Origin: Paraplanobispora siamensis
Lineage (GTDB): Bacteria; Actinomycetota; Actinomycetes; Streptosporangiales; Streptosporangiaceae
Direction of reading: 5' to 3'
Assembly: GCF_016863175.1 (NCBI RefSeq)
Contig: NZ_BOOJ01000059.1
Location: forward strand, 34,304 to 98,303
Length of the DNA: 64,000 bases
This document shows positions 44,772-53,619 of this stretch, in pieces. The first letter of the stretch is position 1; every line of letters begins with the position of its first letter. The position numbers and the translations under genes are program-made. Under the pieces are notes generated by a model that saw only the letters and a program-made list of their open reading frames with translations, was not told where the DNA came from and did not search any database.

Positions 44772-45932
44772 ATGGAGCACACCCGGGATCCGCTGGCGCG
44801 TCTGCGCGCGGCGACGGCCAGGCGCGGCGCGGCGGGTCTGAGGAGGACGCTGCGGGCGCGCACGCCCGACGACGGCGGTCTGATCGACCTGGCCTCCAAC
44901 GACTATCTCGGCCTGGCCAGGAACGGGCGGCTGGCCGAGGCGGCGGTCGAGGCCACCCGCACGTGGGGCACCGGCTCCACCGGCTCGCGCCTGGTCACCG
45001 GGTCCACCGCGCTGCACGCCCGGCTGGAGGCGGCGCTGTGCGCCTTCGCCGGGGCCGAGAGCGCCCTGGTCTTCTCCTCCGGCTATCTGGCCAACCTGTC
45101 GGCCGTGGCGGCCCTGGGCGCCGGCGGGCTGGTGGTCTCCGACGCGGGCAACCACGCCTCGATCGTGGACGCCTGCCGGCTGTCGCGCGCCCGTGTGGTG
45201 GTCACCCCGCACAAGGACGTCGTCGCCGTGGAGAAGGCGCTGGCCGACCGGGACGAGGAGCACGCGCTCGTGGTCACCGACGCGGTCTTCTCCGTCGACG
45301 GGGACCTCGCGCCGCTGGAGGAGCTGCACGCGGCGGCCGTACGGCAGGGCGCCCTGCTGGTCGTCGACGAGGCGCACGCGCTCGGCGTGATCGGCCCCGG
45401 CGGGCGCGGCGCGGTGTACGGGGCGGGTCTGGCCGGTGAACGGACGATTGTGAGAACCGTCACACTGTCGAAGTCGCTCGGTGCCCAGGGAGGGGCCGTC
45501 CTCGGGGCGTCCGAGGTGATCGAAACCCTTGTGGACACGGGCCGTTCGTTCATCTTCGACACCGGTCTGGCCCCGGGCAGCGTGGCCGCGGCACTCGCCG
45601 CTGTGGATATCCTTCGAACTCAGCCCGAACTGCCCGGATTAGTACGGACCAGGGCGAGAGAGCTGGCCTCCGTGGCCCGCGAACTCGGCCTGGAGACCGG
45701 CGAACCGGCGGGTGCGGTCGTCCCCGTCGTTCTCGGCGCACCCGAGGCCGCACTCAGGGCCGCCCTCATCTGTGCGGAACACGGGGTGCGCGCCGGATGC
45801 TTCCGGCCGCCTTCGGTGCCGGTCGGCCGCTCTTGCCTGCGGTTGACCGCGCGGGCCAATCTGAGTTCCGATGATCTCGCGGTGATCCGGGCTGCGCTCA
45901 CCGCTGTGGCCGAGATGAAGGTGAGCATGTGA
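44772..45932 (+). CDS. bioF: 8-amino-7-oxononanoate synthase
   Basis: 386 residues from ATG at 44772 (MEHTRDPLARL). PLP-dependent alpha-oxoamine synthase with LASNDYLGLA, GTGSTGSRLVTGS, the PLP-cofactor DEAHALGVIGPGGRG loop and the Schiff-base Lys in TVTLSKSLGAQGG. It condenses pimeloyl-ACP/CoA with alanine in biotin synthesis. bioD and bioB follow 6-8 kb downstream, separated by signalling genes; bioA is not seen in the window. Confidence 0.93.
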   Translation: MEHTRDPLARLRAATARRGAAGLRRTLRARTPDDGGLIDLASNDYLGLARNGRLAEAAVEATRTWGTGSTGSRLVTGSTALHARLEAALCAFAGAESALVFSSGYLANLSAVAALGAGGLVVSDAGNHASIVDACRLSRARVVVTPHKDVVAVEKALADRDEEHALVVTDAVFSVDGDLAPLEELHAAAVRQGALLVVDEAHALGVIGPGGRGAVYGAGLAGERTIVRTVTLSKSLGAQGGAVLGASEVIETLVDTGRSFIFDTGLAPGSVAAALAAVDILRTQPELPGLVRTRARELASVARELGLETGEPAGAVVPVVLGAPEAALRAALICAEHGVRAGCFRPPSVPVGRSCLRLTARANLSSDDLAVIRAALTAVAEMKVSM

Positions 45933-46005
45933 GCGGACGCGGCGACGCGGGCGGGCGCGGCACAGCGTGTCCGCGGGCCTCGGCCCCGTCGGGTGAGGAG
46001 CTTCC

Positions 46006-46725
46006 ATGACCGACGAGTCACCCCGGATCCCGAAGTACTACGACGTCAAGCGGAGCCTGCTGGCGCTCACCAAGAGCCTGCCCGCCGGCAGCGCGCTGCC
46101 TCCGGAGCGCACTCTCGCGGTCCGCTTCGAGACGTCGCGGACCACGGTGCGCCAGGCGCTGTCGGAGCTCGTGGTCGAGGGGCGCCTGGTGCGCATCCAG
46201 GGCAAGGGGACCTTCGTCGCGCAGCCCAAGGTCGCCCAGGTCCTCCAGCTCACCTCCTACACCGGTGACCTGCGGACCGTCGGCCTCGAACCCGACACCA
46301 AGATCCTCGACATCAGCTACGTGACCGCCGACGAGCCCCTGGCCCGCCGCCTGGCCATCAACCCGGGCGGGCGCGTGCTGCGCATCCACCGGCTCCGCCT
46401 GGCCAACGGCGAGCCGATGTCGATCGACACCACCCACCTGTCGGCCCGCCGCTTCCCCCGGCTCCGGCGGGAGCTGGAGGTGCACTCCTCTCTGTACGAG
46501 ACGCTGCACAACGCCTACAACGTGCGGCTGATGGACGCCGAGGAGATCATCGAGACCGTGCTCGCGACGCCGTACGACGCCCAGATCCTGAGCGTCGACG
46601 TGGGCCTGCCGATGCTGCTGCTGACCCGCCACGCCTTCGACGCCGACGGCAACCCCGTCGAGTGGGCCCAGTCCCTCTACCGCGGCGACCGCTACAAGTT
46701 CGTCACCCGCCTGCGGCGTCCCTGA
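46006..46725 (+). CDS. dasR: GntR/HutC family regulator, DasR-like
   Basis: 239 residues. N-terminal winged helix ([20 protein letters not shown], then [20 protein letters not shown]), then a UTRA effector domain ([20 protein letters not shown] to [18 protein letters not shown]). The text closely follows Streptomyces DasR, the repressor of chitin and N-acetylglucosamine genes that responds to amino-sugar phosphates. No nag or pts genes are in the window, so orthology is likely but not proven. Confidence 0.8.
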   Translation: MTDESPRIPKYYDVKRSLLALTKSLPAGSALPPERTLAVRFETSRTTVRQALSELVVEGRLVRIQGKGTFVAQPKVAQVLQLTSYTGDLRTVGLEPDTKILDISYVTADEPLARRLAINPGGRVLRIHRLRLANGEPMSIDTTHLSARRFPRLRRELEVHSSLYETLHNAYNVRLMDAEEIIETVLATPYDAQILSVDVGLPMLLLTRHAFDADGNPVEWAQSLYRGDRYKFVTRLRRP

Positions 46726-46943
46726 GGCGCTCCGCGTCCTCGGTGCCGTTGTCCCAAGTCGCAGACTTCGGCGCATGTGTCGGCCTAGCCTGGAGTGAAC
46801 GCTGGTTTGGCCAGAGTCGTCGTATCGGCCGGGAGACGGATGCTTGGTGGTCATTACAGGCATCTGCGGGCGCGGCGTCACCGGCCGTCCGGTCCGTGTC
46901 CCGGGGTGGCAACCTCTCACCCCGGGGCATGCGAAAGGTGGAT

Positions 46944-48416
46944 ATGAGCACGGACACCCTGAGCGGCACCGGCGGCGGCGCGACGGCCGAAGAAGCCCGG
47001 CTGGCGGCGGTTCACCGCTATCGCATCCTCGACACCCCGCCCGACGACGCCTTCGACCGGCTGGCGGCGCTGGCCGCGCTGGTCTTCGAGACGCCGATGG
47101 CCGCGATCACCATCGTGGACGAGGACCGGATCTGGTTCAAGGCCAGGCAGGGACTGCCCGCCGGGCCGCGGCAGATCCACCGCGACGCCGGCCTGTGCGG
47201 GGAGGCGATCCTCCAGGACGGTCCGTACATCGTCACCGACGCGGCCGGCGACTCACGGGCCTCCCGCGACCCGCTGGTCCACGGCGAGCCCGGGGTCCGC
47301 TTCTACGCCGCCGTGCCGCTGACCACCTCCGACGGGCACCGGCTGGGCACGATCAGCGTCCTGGACACCGCGCCCCGCACGGCCGCGGGCAAACAGCTGC
47401 GGGCGTTACGCGACCTGGCCGCGGTGGTCGTCGACGAGCTCGACCTGCGCGTCTCCGCGCTCTCCACCGTGATGCGGGAGCGGCGGATGCGCCGGGAGCT
47501 GGAGGCTGAGAAACAGCGGCTGGAGACGCTCTCCAGCGCCCTGCAGCGCTCCCTGCTGCCGCCCCTGCTCCCCAGGGTGCCGGGTCTGGAGCTGGCGGCC
47601 TGCTACCACTCGGCCTCCTGCGACCGGGTGGGCGGTGACTTCTACGACGCCTTCCCGATGGAGGGCGGGCGGCTGGGGTTCTTCCTGGGCGACGTGTGCG
47701 GCAAGGGCGCCGAGGCCGCCGCGCTGACCTCGCTGACCCGCTACACGCTGCGGGCCGCGGCCACCTATGACCCTGATCCGGTCGGCGTGCTGACCAACCT
47801 CAACACGGTGCTGCTGCAGGAGCAGCAGCCGGACGAGCCGCGTTACTGCACCGTCCAGTTCGGGCTGCTCACCCCCGACGGCGACGGCTTCGACCTGGTG
47901 CTGGCCGCCGGCGGCCATCCCCCCGCCCAGCTCGTCCGCGCCGACGGCCGGGTCGAGGCGCTGCACCCGCCCAACGGCTCGCTGGTGGGCATCTTCCCCC
48001 GTCCCACCATCACCGCCGTGCGGGCGCGGCTGGAGCCCGGAGACGGGCTGCTGCTGCACAGCGACGGCCTGACCGAGTCGTACGTCTCCGTCGACGGCGA
48101 CCCCGCCGGCCGGGAGATGTTCGGCGACGAACGGCTGACCGCGCTGGCCCGGAGCCTGGCGGGCCTGCCCGCCGCCGCGATGATCGACACGGTGGACGAG
48201 GTCGTCCGCCGCCTCGGCGGCGGCATGAACGACGACACCGCCGTCCTGGCGATCACCGTGCCCCGGCCGGGCGGCTCAGGACGGCAGGTCGAAGACCTTG
48301 TCCAGAGCGGTGACCTGGAACAGATGGCCGAGGTAGGGGGTCAGGGCGACGATCCTGAACTTCCCGCGGGCCTCCTCCGCGGCGTTGTACACGTGGATCA
48401 GGGCCGCCATCCCTGA
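46944..48416 (+). CDS. GAF-domain SpoIIE/PP2C phosphatase
   Basis: 490 residues from ATG at 46944 after AAAGGTGG. A GAF domain (~25-170: FETPMAAITIVDEDRIWFKA) precedes a short coiled linker (RRMRRELEAEKQRLETLSSA) and a PP2C SpoIIE domain with metal-binding GGDFYDAF and GDVCGKGAEAA, and NDDTAVLAI near the end. It probably dephosphorylates a STAS anti-sigma antagonist. The final 141 bases run antisense through the convergent STAS gene; that tail (QVEDLVQSGDLEQMA) is outside the PP2C fold. Confidence 0.9.
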   Translation: MSTDTLSGTGGGATAEEARLAAVHRYRILDTPPDDAFDRLAALAALVFETPMAAITIVDEDRIWFKARQGLPAGPRQIHRDAGLCGEAILQDGPYIVTDAAGDSRASRDPLVHGEPGVRFYAAVPLTTSDGHRLGTISVLDTAPRTAAGKQLRALRDLAAVVVDELDLRVSALSTVMRERRMRRELEAEKQRLETLSSALQRSLLPPLLPRVPGLELAACYHSASCDRVGGDFYDAFPMEGGRLGFFLGDVCGKGAEAAALTSLTRYTLRAAATYDPDPVGVLTNLNTVLLQEQQPDEPRYCTVQFGLLTPDGDGFDLVLAAGGHPPAQLVRADGRVEALHPPNGSLVGIFPRPTITAVRARLEPGDGLLLHSDGLTESYVSVDGDPAGREMFGDERLTALARSLAGLPAAAMIDTVDEVVRRLGGGMNDDTAVLAITVPRPGGSGRQVEDLVQSGDLEQMAEVGGQGDDPELPAGLLRGVVHVDQGRHP

Positions 48417-48602
48417 TGAGTCGATGAACGTCACGCCGGCCAGGTCCAGCTCGGCCACCTCGACGTTCTCGGTGAACAACTTCGGCGCCATGGCCGACAG
48501 CTCCGCAGCCGTGTCGTAGTCGAGGTGCCCCGTGACCACCACGCGGGTCACGCCCGGTTCAGGAGCCAGCACCTCGGTACGGAACGGGATCCTCTCCAGC
48601 AT
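48276..48602 (-). CDS. STAS-domain anti-sigma factor antagonist
   Basis: 108 residues. STAS fold with LDLAGVTFIDSSGMAALIHV, including the phosphorylatable Ser in DSSGM. When unphosphorylated such proteins sequester RsbW-type kinases and free the sigma factor. Its ATG directly follows the stop of the cobalamin-binding protein gene (TAGATG), so the two are tightly coupled. Last gene of a three-gene minus-strand operon. Confidence 0.92.
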   Translation of the reverse strand: MLERIPFRTEVLAPEPGVTRVVVTGHLDYDTAAELSAMAPKLFTENVEVAELDLAGVTFIDSSGMAALIHVYNAAEEARGKFRIVALTPYLGHLFQVTALDKVFDLPS

Positions 48603-49673
48603 CTAACGTTCGTTCTCCCAATCGGCGTCGTCGGTCTCGGCGGCGTGCGCCGAACGGATGCCCTCGGCCAGCAGACGGCGGGCTCTGGGAAATTCTCGCA
48701 GCTGATCCCGGAAGACGCGAAGCCCTCTCACGAGCGCCTCGGGCGGCACCCCCCGCGCCTGGAGCACGCCGCACGTCCAGGTGACGAAGTCCGTGAACAC
48801 GGCGACGTCGTCGACGTAGAGCGCGGCGGCGAGGAAGTCGGCGACGTGGGCCATGTCCTCGGCGGTGGACTCCATCTGCCGCTCGTCGTACAGGGCCATG
48901 GGCGGGTAGGCGTCGGCGAGGGCGTCCATCGCGCCGGTCAGGATGGCCGGGCGGCGCCTGACCAGCTGGGTGTACTCCTCGTCGGCCAGGTGGGCCATGG
49001 CGTCCATCGACGCCGGGGACGACGGCAGGCCGCCGGCCTGGAGGTGGTCGGCGGCGGCGTCGGCGCTGGGAGCCCACCCGTCGGCGCCCAGGAGCCGGGC
49101 CAGGCGGCCGTCGGAGCCGAACCCGGGGCCTCCGGCCAGGACGGGGACGCCGACGGCCTGGCAGGCGGTGAGCGTGGCGTGCGCGCGGGGCAGCCGGGTG
49201 GGCAGCGTGCAGCTGAGGGCGACCGCGTCGGGCCCCTTCTGGTGCAGGTGGGTGATCAGGTGGGTGCCGGGGACGCTGGCGCCCAGGAAGTCGACCCGCC
49301 ACCCGCGCAGGCGGAGCACCTCGGCCAGCAGCCGGGTGGACAGGGCGTGGTACTCGCCGTCGGTGCAGGCGACGACGACCCGGCCGAGGACGGGCTCGGA
49401 CCGCACCCGGGAGGCGATGGCCGCCACGACCCGATCGCTCACCGCGGTGGCCCCGTGCTCCCGGGCCACCGACCAGCGGTTGGCGGCCCACAGTTCGCCG
49501 ACGCGGCGCTGGGCGGGGGCGATGAGGTCCAGCAGCAGGGTCTCGGCGGGCACCCCGTCGTCCAGCAGGTTCAGGGCCAGGTCGACCGCGCCGAACTCGT
49601 CGGCGTGGCCGATGCGCTCGAGGTATTGCTCGGCGGCCGCCTCCAGGTCGTGGGCCAGGGCGAGCTTGTTCAT
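48603..49673 (-). CDS. Cobalamin-binding sensor protein with CarH-like cap, no HTH
   Basis: 356 residues from ATG at 49673. Residues ~1-90 form a B12-binding helical cap with W62-x9-E72-H73 (ELWAANRWSVAREHGA), the light-sensing signature described for CarH/LitR proteins. Residues ~95-220 are a B12-binding Rossmann domain with DGEYHAL supplying His109 as candidate lower cobalt ligand, then WRVDFLGASVP and GGPGFGSDG. The C-terminal ~130 residues are helical (RRRPAILTGAMDALADAYPP; FVTWTCGVLQARGVPPEALV) and unassigned. There is no MerR DNA-binding domain. Encoded between a PP2C phosphatase and a STAS protein; it may control this switch by light or B12. Confidence 0.85.
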   Translation of the reverse strand: MNKLALAHDLEAAAEQYLERIGHADEFGAVDLALNLLDDGVPAETLLLDLIAPAQRRVGELWAANRWSVAREHGATAVSDRVVAAIASRVRSEPVLGRVVVACTDGEYHALSTRLLAEVLRLRGWRVDFLGASVPGTHLITHLHQKGPDAVALSCTLPTRLPRAHATLTACQAVGVPVLAGGPGFGSDGRLARLLGADGWAPSADAAADHLQAGGLPSSPASMDAMAHLADEEYTQLVRRRPAILTGAMDALADAYPPMALYDERQMESTAEDMAHVADFLAAALYVDDVAVFTDFVTWTCGVLQARGVPPEALVRGLRVFRDQLREFPRARRLLAEGIRSAHAAETDDADWENER

Positions 49674-49707
49674 CGCTCCCACCCTCCCGTGGCCGGAACG
49701 AGACGGG

Positions 49708-51084
49708 TCATCGCTCCTCCCCTCCGCTCCCTCCGCCGGCCGGGACGCGGGCCGCCGGCGGCGCCGCCTGTACGGCCAGCAGCGCGCGGTCGTCCTGCTC
49801 CACGCCATCGGCCAGCCAGCCGGTGTTGAGCTGCTCCAGGCGCTCGACCAGGGCGGCGACCGGCATGCCCGCGCAGGTGGCCAGGTCGGCCTTCAGGCGG
49901 GCCGTGCCGTACATCTCCCCGCCCGTGGGACCGCCGAAGGCCTCGGTGATGCCGTCGCTGTAGAACAGGCACACATCACCCGGGGCCAGGTCGACGGTGG
50001 CGAGGGCGGGGGCGATGGTCCTCAGCGCGCCGAGGAGGGTGCCGCGGTCGGTGATCTCCTCCACGGCGCCGTCGGCCCGCAGGACCAGCGGGGCCGGGTG
50101 CCCGGCGATGGCCAGCTCCAGCCGCGTGTGGCCGTCGGGGGCGGAGTGCACGGCCCCCAGCACCATGGTGACGAAGGGGCTCTTGGCCGGGGAGGCCAGC
50201 AGGGACCGGTTCAGCAGCCTGACGATCCGCTCGGGACGGCCCTCCACCAGCAGCAGGGTGCGCAGGCTGTGCCGGACCTGCCCGGCCAGCACCGCGGCCC
50301 TGGCGCCCTTGCCGCACACGTCGCCCAGCGTCACCAGCGGCCTGCGCCCGGGGTCCTCCCGCAGGGCGTCGGCGTCGGGCAGGTAGAAGTCGTAGAAGTC
50401 GCCGCCGATCAGCCCGGCCTGCTGGGAGGCGCGCAGCGACCCGGCCATCCGCACCCCCTCCAGCCCGGTCAGCGGGGGCGGCAGCAGGTCACCGGTCAGG
50501 ATCGCGTTGGTGGCGCTCTGCTCCTGGTACAGCACGGCCGCGGAGATGGCCGCGCCGGCCCTGGCGGCGAAGACCCGCACCAGGGCCTCGGTCTTGTCGT
50601 CGAAGGGCTCGGCGCCCTCGCGGCGGGCGAGCACGAGCGCCCCGGCCGGGACGCCGTTGCCCGGCAGCGGCGTCACCAGCAGGTGACCGACCGGGCCGAA
50701 CCCCTCGGGCAGCAGCCACACGGGGGTCTGCGTGGAGTCCAGCCAGCGGCTGGGCACCGGCGGGAAGCCCGCCAGCGCCTCGGCGAGCCCCGGCACCTCG
50801 GCGGCGGCGGCGAGGTCGATCTCCCCCTCCTCCAGACCGGTCTGCCCGGCCACGCCGCGCAGCCAGCCCGCCCGGCGCCGGGTGGGCGGCAGCACCACCA
50901 TGGCGACGTCGGCAAGGAAGGCCGCGGCCAGCTCGGTGGTGGTCCGCGCGCAGCGGCGGGTGTTGAGTGAGGCGGACAACCGGCGACCGGCCTCCACCAG
51001 GAACTCCGTGTCGTTTCGCCAAGCCGGGCGTATGCCCTGGGAAACGACTTCGGTTTCCTCGCCTGCCGGCCGTACTGTCGTCAT
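49708..51084 (-). CDS. SpoIIE/PP2C phosphatase with GAF-like sensor
   Basis: 458 residues from ATG at 51084 (GGAAGG 8 bases upstream); longer in-frame starts exist. A GAF-like N-terminal domain (~25-200) is followed by the PP2C domain: GGDFYDFYLPDADALRE, LGDVCGKGARAAVLAGQ, LAIAGHPAPLVL, CLFYSDGITEAFGG and EQDDRALLAV. It should dephosphorylate the STAS protein encoded two genes downstream. First gene of the operon with the cobalamin sensor and STAS genes; 34 bases separate it from the sensor gene. Confidence 0.9.
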   Translation of the reverse strand: MTTVRPAGEETEVVSQGIRPAWRNDTEFLVEAGRRLSASLNTRRCARTTTELAAAFLADVAMVVLPPTRRRAGWLRGVAGQTGLEEGEIDLAAAAEVPGLAEALAGFPPVPSRWLDSTQTPVWLLPEGFGPVGHLLVTPLPGNGVPAGALVLARREGAEPFDDKTEALVRVFAARAGAAISAAVLYQEQSATNAILTGDLLPPPLTGLEGVRMAGSLRASQQAGLIGGDFYDFYLPDADALREDPGRRPLVTLGDVCGKGARAAVLAGQVRHSLRTLLLVEGRPERIVRLLNRSLLASPAKSPFVTMVLGAVHSAPDGHTRLELAIAGHPAPLVLRADGAVEEITDRGTLLGALRTIAPALATVDLAPGDVCLFYSDGITEAFGGPTGGEMYGTARLKADLATCAGMPVAALVERLEQLNTGWLADGVEQDDRALLAVQAAPPAARVPAGGGSGGEER

Positions 51085-51317
51085 CACCGGGCCTTCCACA
51101 TAGGGCGTCCGACCACCATACCTGTCTCTCCCGGCATGCTCCGGGTCAACACGACTCCGGGCCCTCTCCATCACTCTTCTCTGAGAGTGCGACAAACTTC
51201 CCGCAAACACCATCACCAGGCCATAGAGGGGAACTACCGTATGACCATCGCCTTCGGCGCCCGGCAGGACCAGGGCGATGGATCCGGTCCCGGAACCTCA
51301 CTCTGAAAGGAGCGCGA

Positions 51318-51728
51318 GTGGGCACCCCCCAGCACCACCGATGGGACATCGACACCGATCTGCCCACCCTGCGCGAGCGGATCGCCGGACTGGCGGCCGA
51401 GGCGGGGCTGAGCGGCCACCGCCTGATGGACTTCGTGGTGGCGGCCAACGAGGCGGTCATCAACGTCCGCGAGCACGGCGGCGGCGCCGGAACCCTCGAG
51501 CTCTGGTGCGACGACGACTGCCTGACCGTCGAGATCACCGACTCCTCCGGGACGCTGCAGGCCCACGACGTCCACCGCCCCACCCCGGAGGCCGACAGCC
51601 CGCGCGGGTTCGGCCTGTGGCTCATGGGCCGGCTGTGCGACGAGTTCAGCATCTCCCAGATGGTCGGCCGCTCCCGCGTCCGGCTCCGGATGCGCCTGAC
51701 CCCCCTGTCCCTGCCCGGCACCGGGTGA
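51318..51728 (+). CDS. RsbW-like ATP-binding regulatory protein
   Basis: 136 residues from GTG at 51318 after AAAGGAG. GHKL ATPase with N-box LMDFVVAANEAVINVREHGG, a D-box ITDSSG, and G-box RGFGLWLMGRLCDEF. Likely the serine kinase/anti-sigma partner of the neighbouring STAS protein. Divergent from the phosphatase operon, across a 233-base gap. It may also have moonlighting targets; its cognate sigma factor is not adjacent. Confidence 0.87.
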   Translation: MGTPQHHRWDIDTDLPTLRERIAGLAAEAGLSGHRLMDFVVAANEAVINVREHGGGAGTLELWCDDDCLTVEITDSSGTLQAHDVHRPTPEADSPRGFGLWLMGRLCDEFSISQMVGRSRVRLRMRLTPLSLPGTG

Positions 51729-51750
51729 GCTCGCCTCTAGGGTGGTGCGG

Positions 51751-52473
51751 GTGAGCATCCTCGTGGTCACCGGGACCGACACCGGAGTGGGCAAGACGAT
51801 CGTGACGGCCGCGGTGGCGGCCCTCGCGCGTGAACGGGGGTCGTCGGTCGCGGTGGTCAAGCCCGCGCAGACCGGGGTCGGGCCGGACGAGCCCGGCGAC
51901 CTGGACGACGTCATCCGGCTGTCGGGCGTGACGACCACCTTCGAGTTCGCCCGCTTCCCCGACCCGCTGGCCCCGGCCGCCGCGGCCCGGGTCTCGGGCA
52001 CCGATGCGGTGTCGCTGTCCGGGGCCGCCGAGCGGATCGAGGAGCTGGCGGAGTCGCACCGGCTGGTGATCGTGGAGGGCGCGGGGGGCCTGCTCGTCCG
52101 CTTCGACGACGAGGGCGCCACGATCGCCGACCTCGCCCGCAGGCTCGGGGCCCCGGTGCTCGTGGTCGCCAGGGCGGGGCTGGGCACGCTCAACCACACC
52201 GCGCTGACGCTGGAGGCGATGGCCGGGCGGGGGCTGCGGCCCGCCGGGGTGGTGATCGGGTCGTGGCCGGCCGAGCCCGGCCTGGCCGAGCGGTGCAACG
52301 TGGCGGACCTGGAGATGCTGGCCGCCCGCCCGCTGACCGGCGTCCTGCCGGAGGGGGCCGGCGCGATGGACCGCGAGAGCTTCGCCCGCGCGGCCCGGGC
52401 CGGCCTGGGCCCGTCACTCGGCGGCGCCTTCGACGCGGCGGCCTTCCGCACGGCGTTCACGATCGCCTCGTGA
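51751..52473 (+). CDS. bioD: Dethiobiotin synthetase
   Basis: 240 residues from GTG at 51751 (MSILVVTGTDTGVGKT); a GTG at 51742 is also possible. The P-loop TGTDTGVGKT, KPAQTG and VEGAGGLLV are diagnostic for BioD. It forms the ureido ring of dethiobiotin from diaminopelargonate, CO2 and ATP. It is 22 bases after the upstream anti-sigma gene and 77 bases before bioB, so probably cotranscribed with bioB. Confidence 0.93.
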   Translation: MSILVVTGTDTGVGKTIVTAAVAALARERGSSVAVVKPAQTGVGPDEPGDLDDVIRLSGVTTTFEFARFPDPLAPAAAARVSGTDAVSLSGAAERIEELAESHRLVIVEGAGGLLVRFDDEGATIADLARRLGAPVLVVARAGLGTLNHTALTLEAMAGRGLRPAGVVIGSWPAEPGLAERCNVADLEMLAARPLTGVLPEGAGAMDRESFARAARAGLGPSLGGAFDAAAFRTAFTIAS

Positions 52474-52550
52474 TCACGACCCGCCCCCGCCGTGCGGAGC
52501 GCACATCTAGGCTGGCTCCGTAGCCGACCCCCGCAGAGCGGAGCCATCAG

Positions 52551-53546
52551 TTGAGCGACATCCTTGAGATCGCCCGGGTCCAGGTCCTCCAGGAAGGCCG
52601 CGGCCTGGACGCCGCCCAGGCGCTGCAGTGCCTCAGCCTGCCCGATGAGCGCCTGCCCGACCTGCTGTCCCTGGCCCACGAGGTGCGCATGGCCTGGTGC
52701 GGCCCGGAGGTCGAGGTCGAGGGCATCGTCTCCCTCAAAACCGGCGGCTGCCCCGAGGACTGCCACTTCTGCTCCCAGTCCGGCCAGTTCTCCTCCCCGG
52801 TCCGCGCCGCCTGGCTGGACATCCCCTCCCTGGTCAAGGCCGCCGAGGAGACCGCCGCCACCGGCGCTACCGAGTTCTGCATCGTGGCCGCCGTACGGGG
52901 ACCCGACCGCCGGCTGATGGACCAGGTCCGCGAAGGCGTCAAGGCGATCCGCGAGGCGGTGGACATCAACGTCGCCTGCTCGCTCGGCATGCTCACCCAG
53001 GCCCAGGTCGACGAGCTGGCCGCCATGGGGGTGCACCGCTACAACCACAACCTGGAGACCGCGCGCTCGCACTTCGGCAAGGTCGTCACCACCCATACCT
53101 GGCAGGAGCGCTGGGACACCTGCCTGATGGTCCGCGAAGCCGGGATGGAGCTGTGCTGCGGCGGCATCGTCGGCATGGGCGAGAGCCTGGAGCAGCGCGC
53201 CGAGTTCGCCGGGCAGCTGGGCGAGCTGGCGCCCGACGAGGTGCCGCTGAACTTCCTCAACCCGCGCCCCGGCACGCCGTTCGAGTCCTTCCCGCTGCTG
53301 GAGGGCGCCGAGGCGCTCAAGACGATCGCCGCCTTCCGGCTGGCGCTGCCGCGCACGATCCTGCGCTACGCCGGCGGCCGGGAGCTGACCCTGGGCGATC
53401 TGGGCACCCGTGAGGGCATGCTGGGCGGGATCAACGCGATCATCGTCGGCAACTACCTGACCACCTTGGGCCGCACCGCGGACAAGGACCTGGAGCTGCT
53501 GGCCGACCTGAAGATGCCGATCAAGGCGCTCTCCGACACGCTGTGA
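52551..53546 (+). CDS. bioB: Biotin synthase
   Basis: 331 residues from TTG at 52551. Radical SAM signature C-P-E-D-C-H-F-C ([14 protein letters not shown]), plus [19 protein letters not shown] and the [2Fe-2S]-ligand region ILRYAGGRE. It inserts sulfur into dethiobiotin. A BsaP-like auxiliary protein that supports actinobacterial BioB is encoded 7 kb away at 60261-60443. Confidence 0.96.
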   Translation: MSDILEIARVQVLQEGRGLDAAQALQCLSLPDERLPDLLSLAHEVRMAWCGPEVEVEGIVSLKTGGCPEDCHFCSQSGQFSSPVRAAWLDIPSLVKAAEETAATGATEFCIVAAVRGPDRRLMDQVREGVKAIREAVDINVACSLGMLTQAQVDELAAMGVHRYNHNLETARSHFGKVVTTHTWQERWDTCLMVREAGMELCCGGIVGMGESLEQRAEFAGQLGELAPDEVPLNFLNPRPGTPFESFPLLEGAEALKTIAAFRLALPRTILRYAGGRELTLGDLGTREGMLGGINAIIVGNYLTTLGRTADKDLELLADLKMPIKALSDTL

Positions 53547-53556
53547 GCCGCGTTCT

Positions 53557-53584
53557 CCGGTCCCGGAGCCGTATTCGGGACCGG
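53557..53584 (+). terminator. Hairpin terminator of bioDB
   Basis: 8-bp stem ccggtccc (53557-53564) with gggaccgg (53577-53584), 12-base loop, 10 bases after the bioB stop. Confidence 0.55.
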
Positions 53585-53619
53585 CGACCCTCCTGACGGG
53601 CCGCGAACGGGCGTTCATC

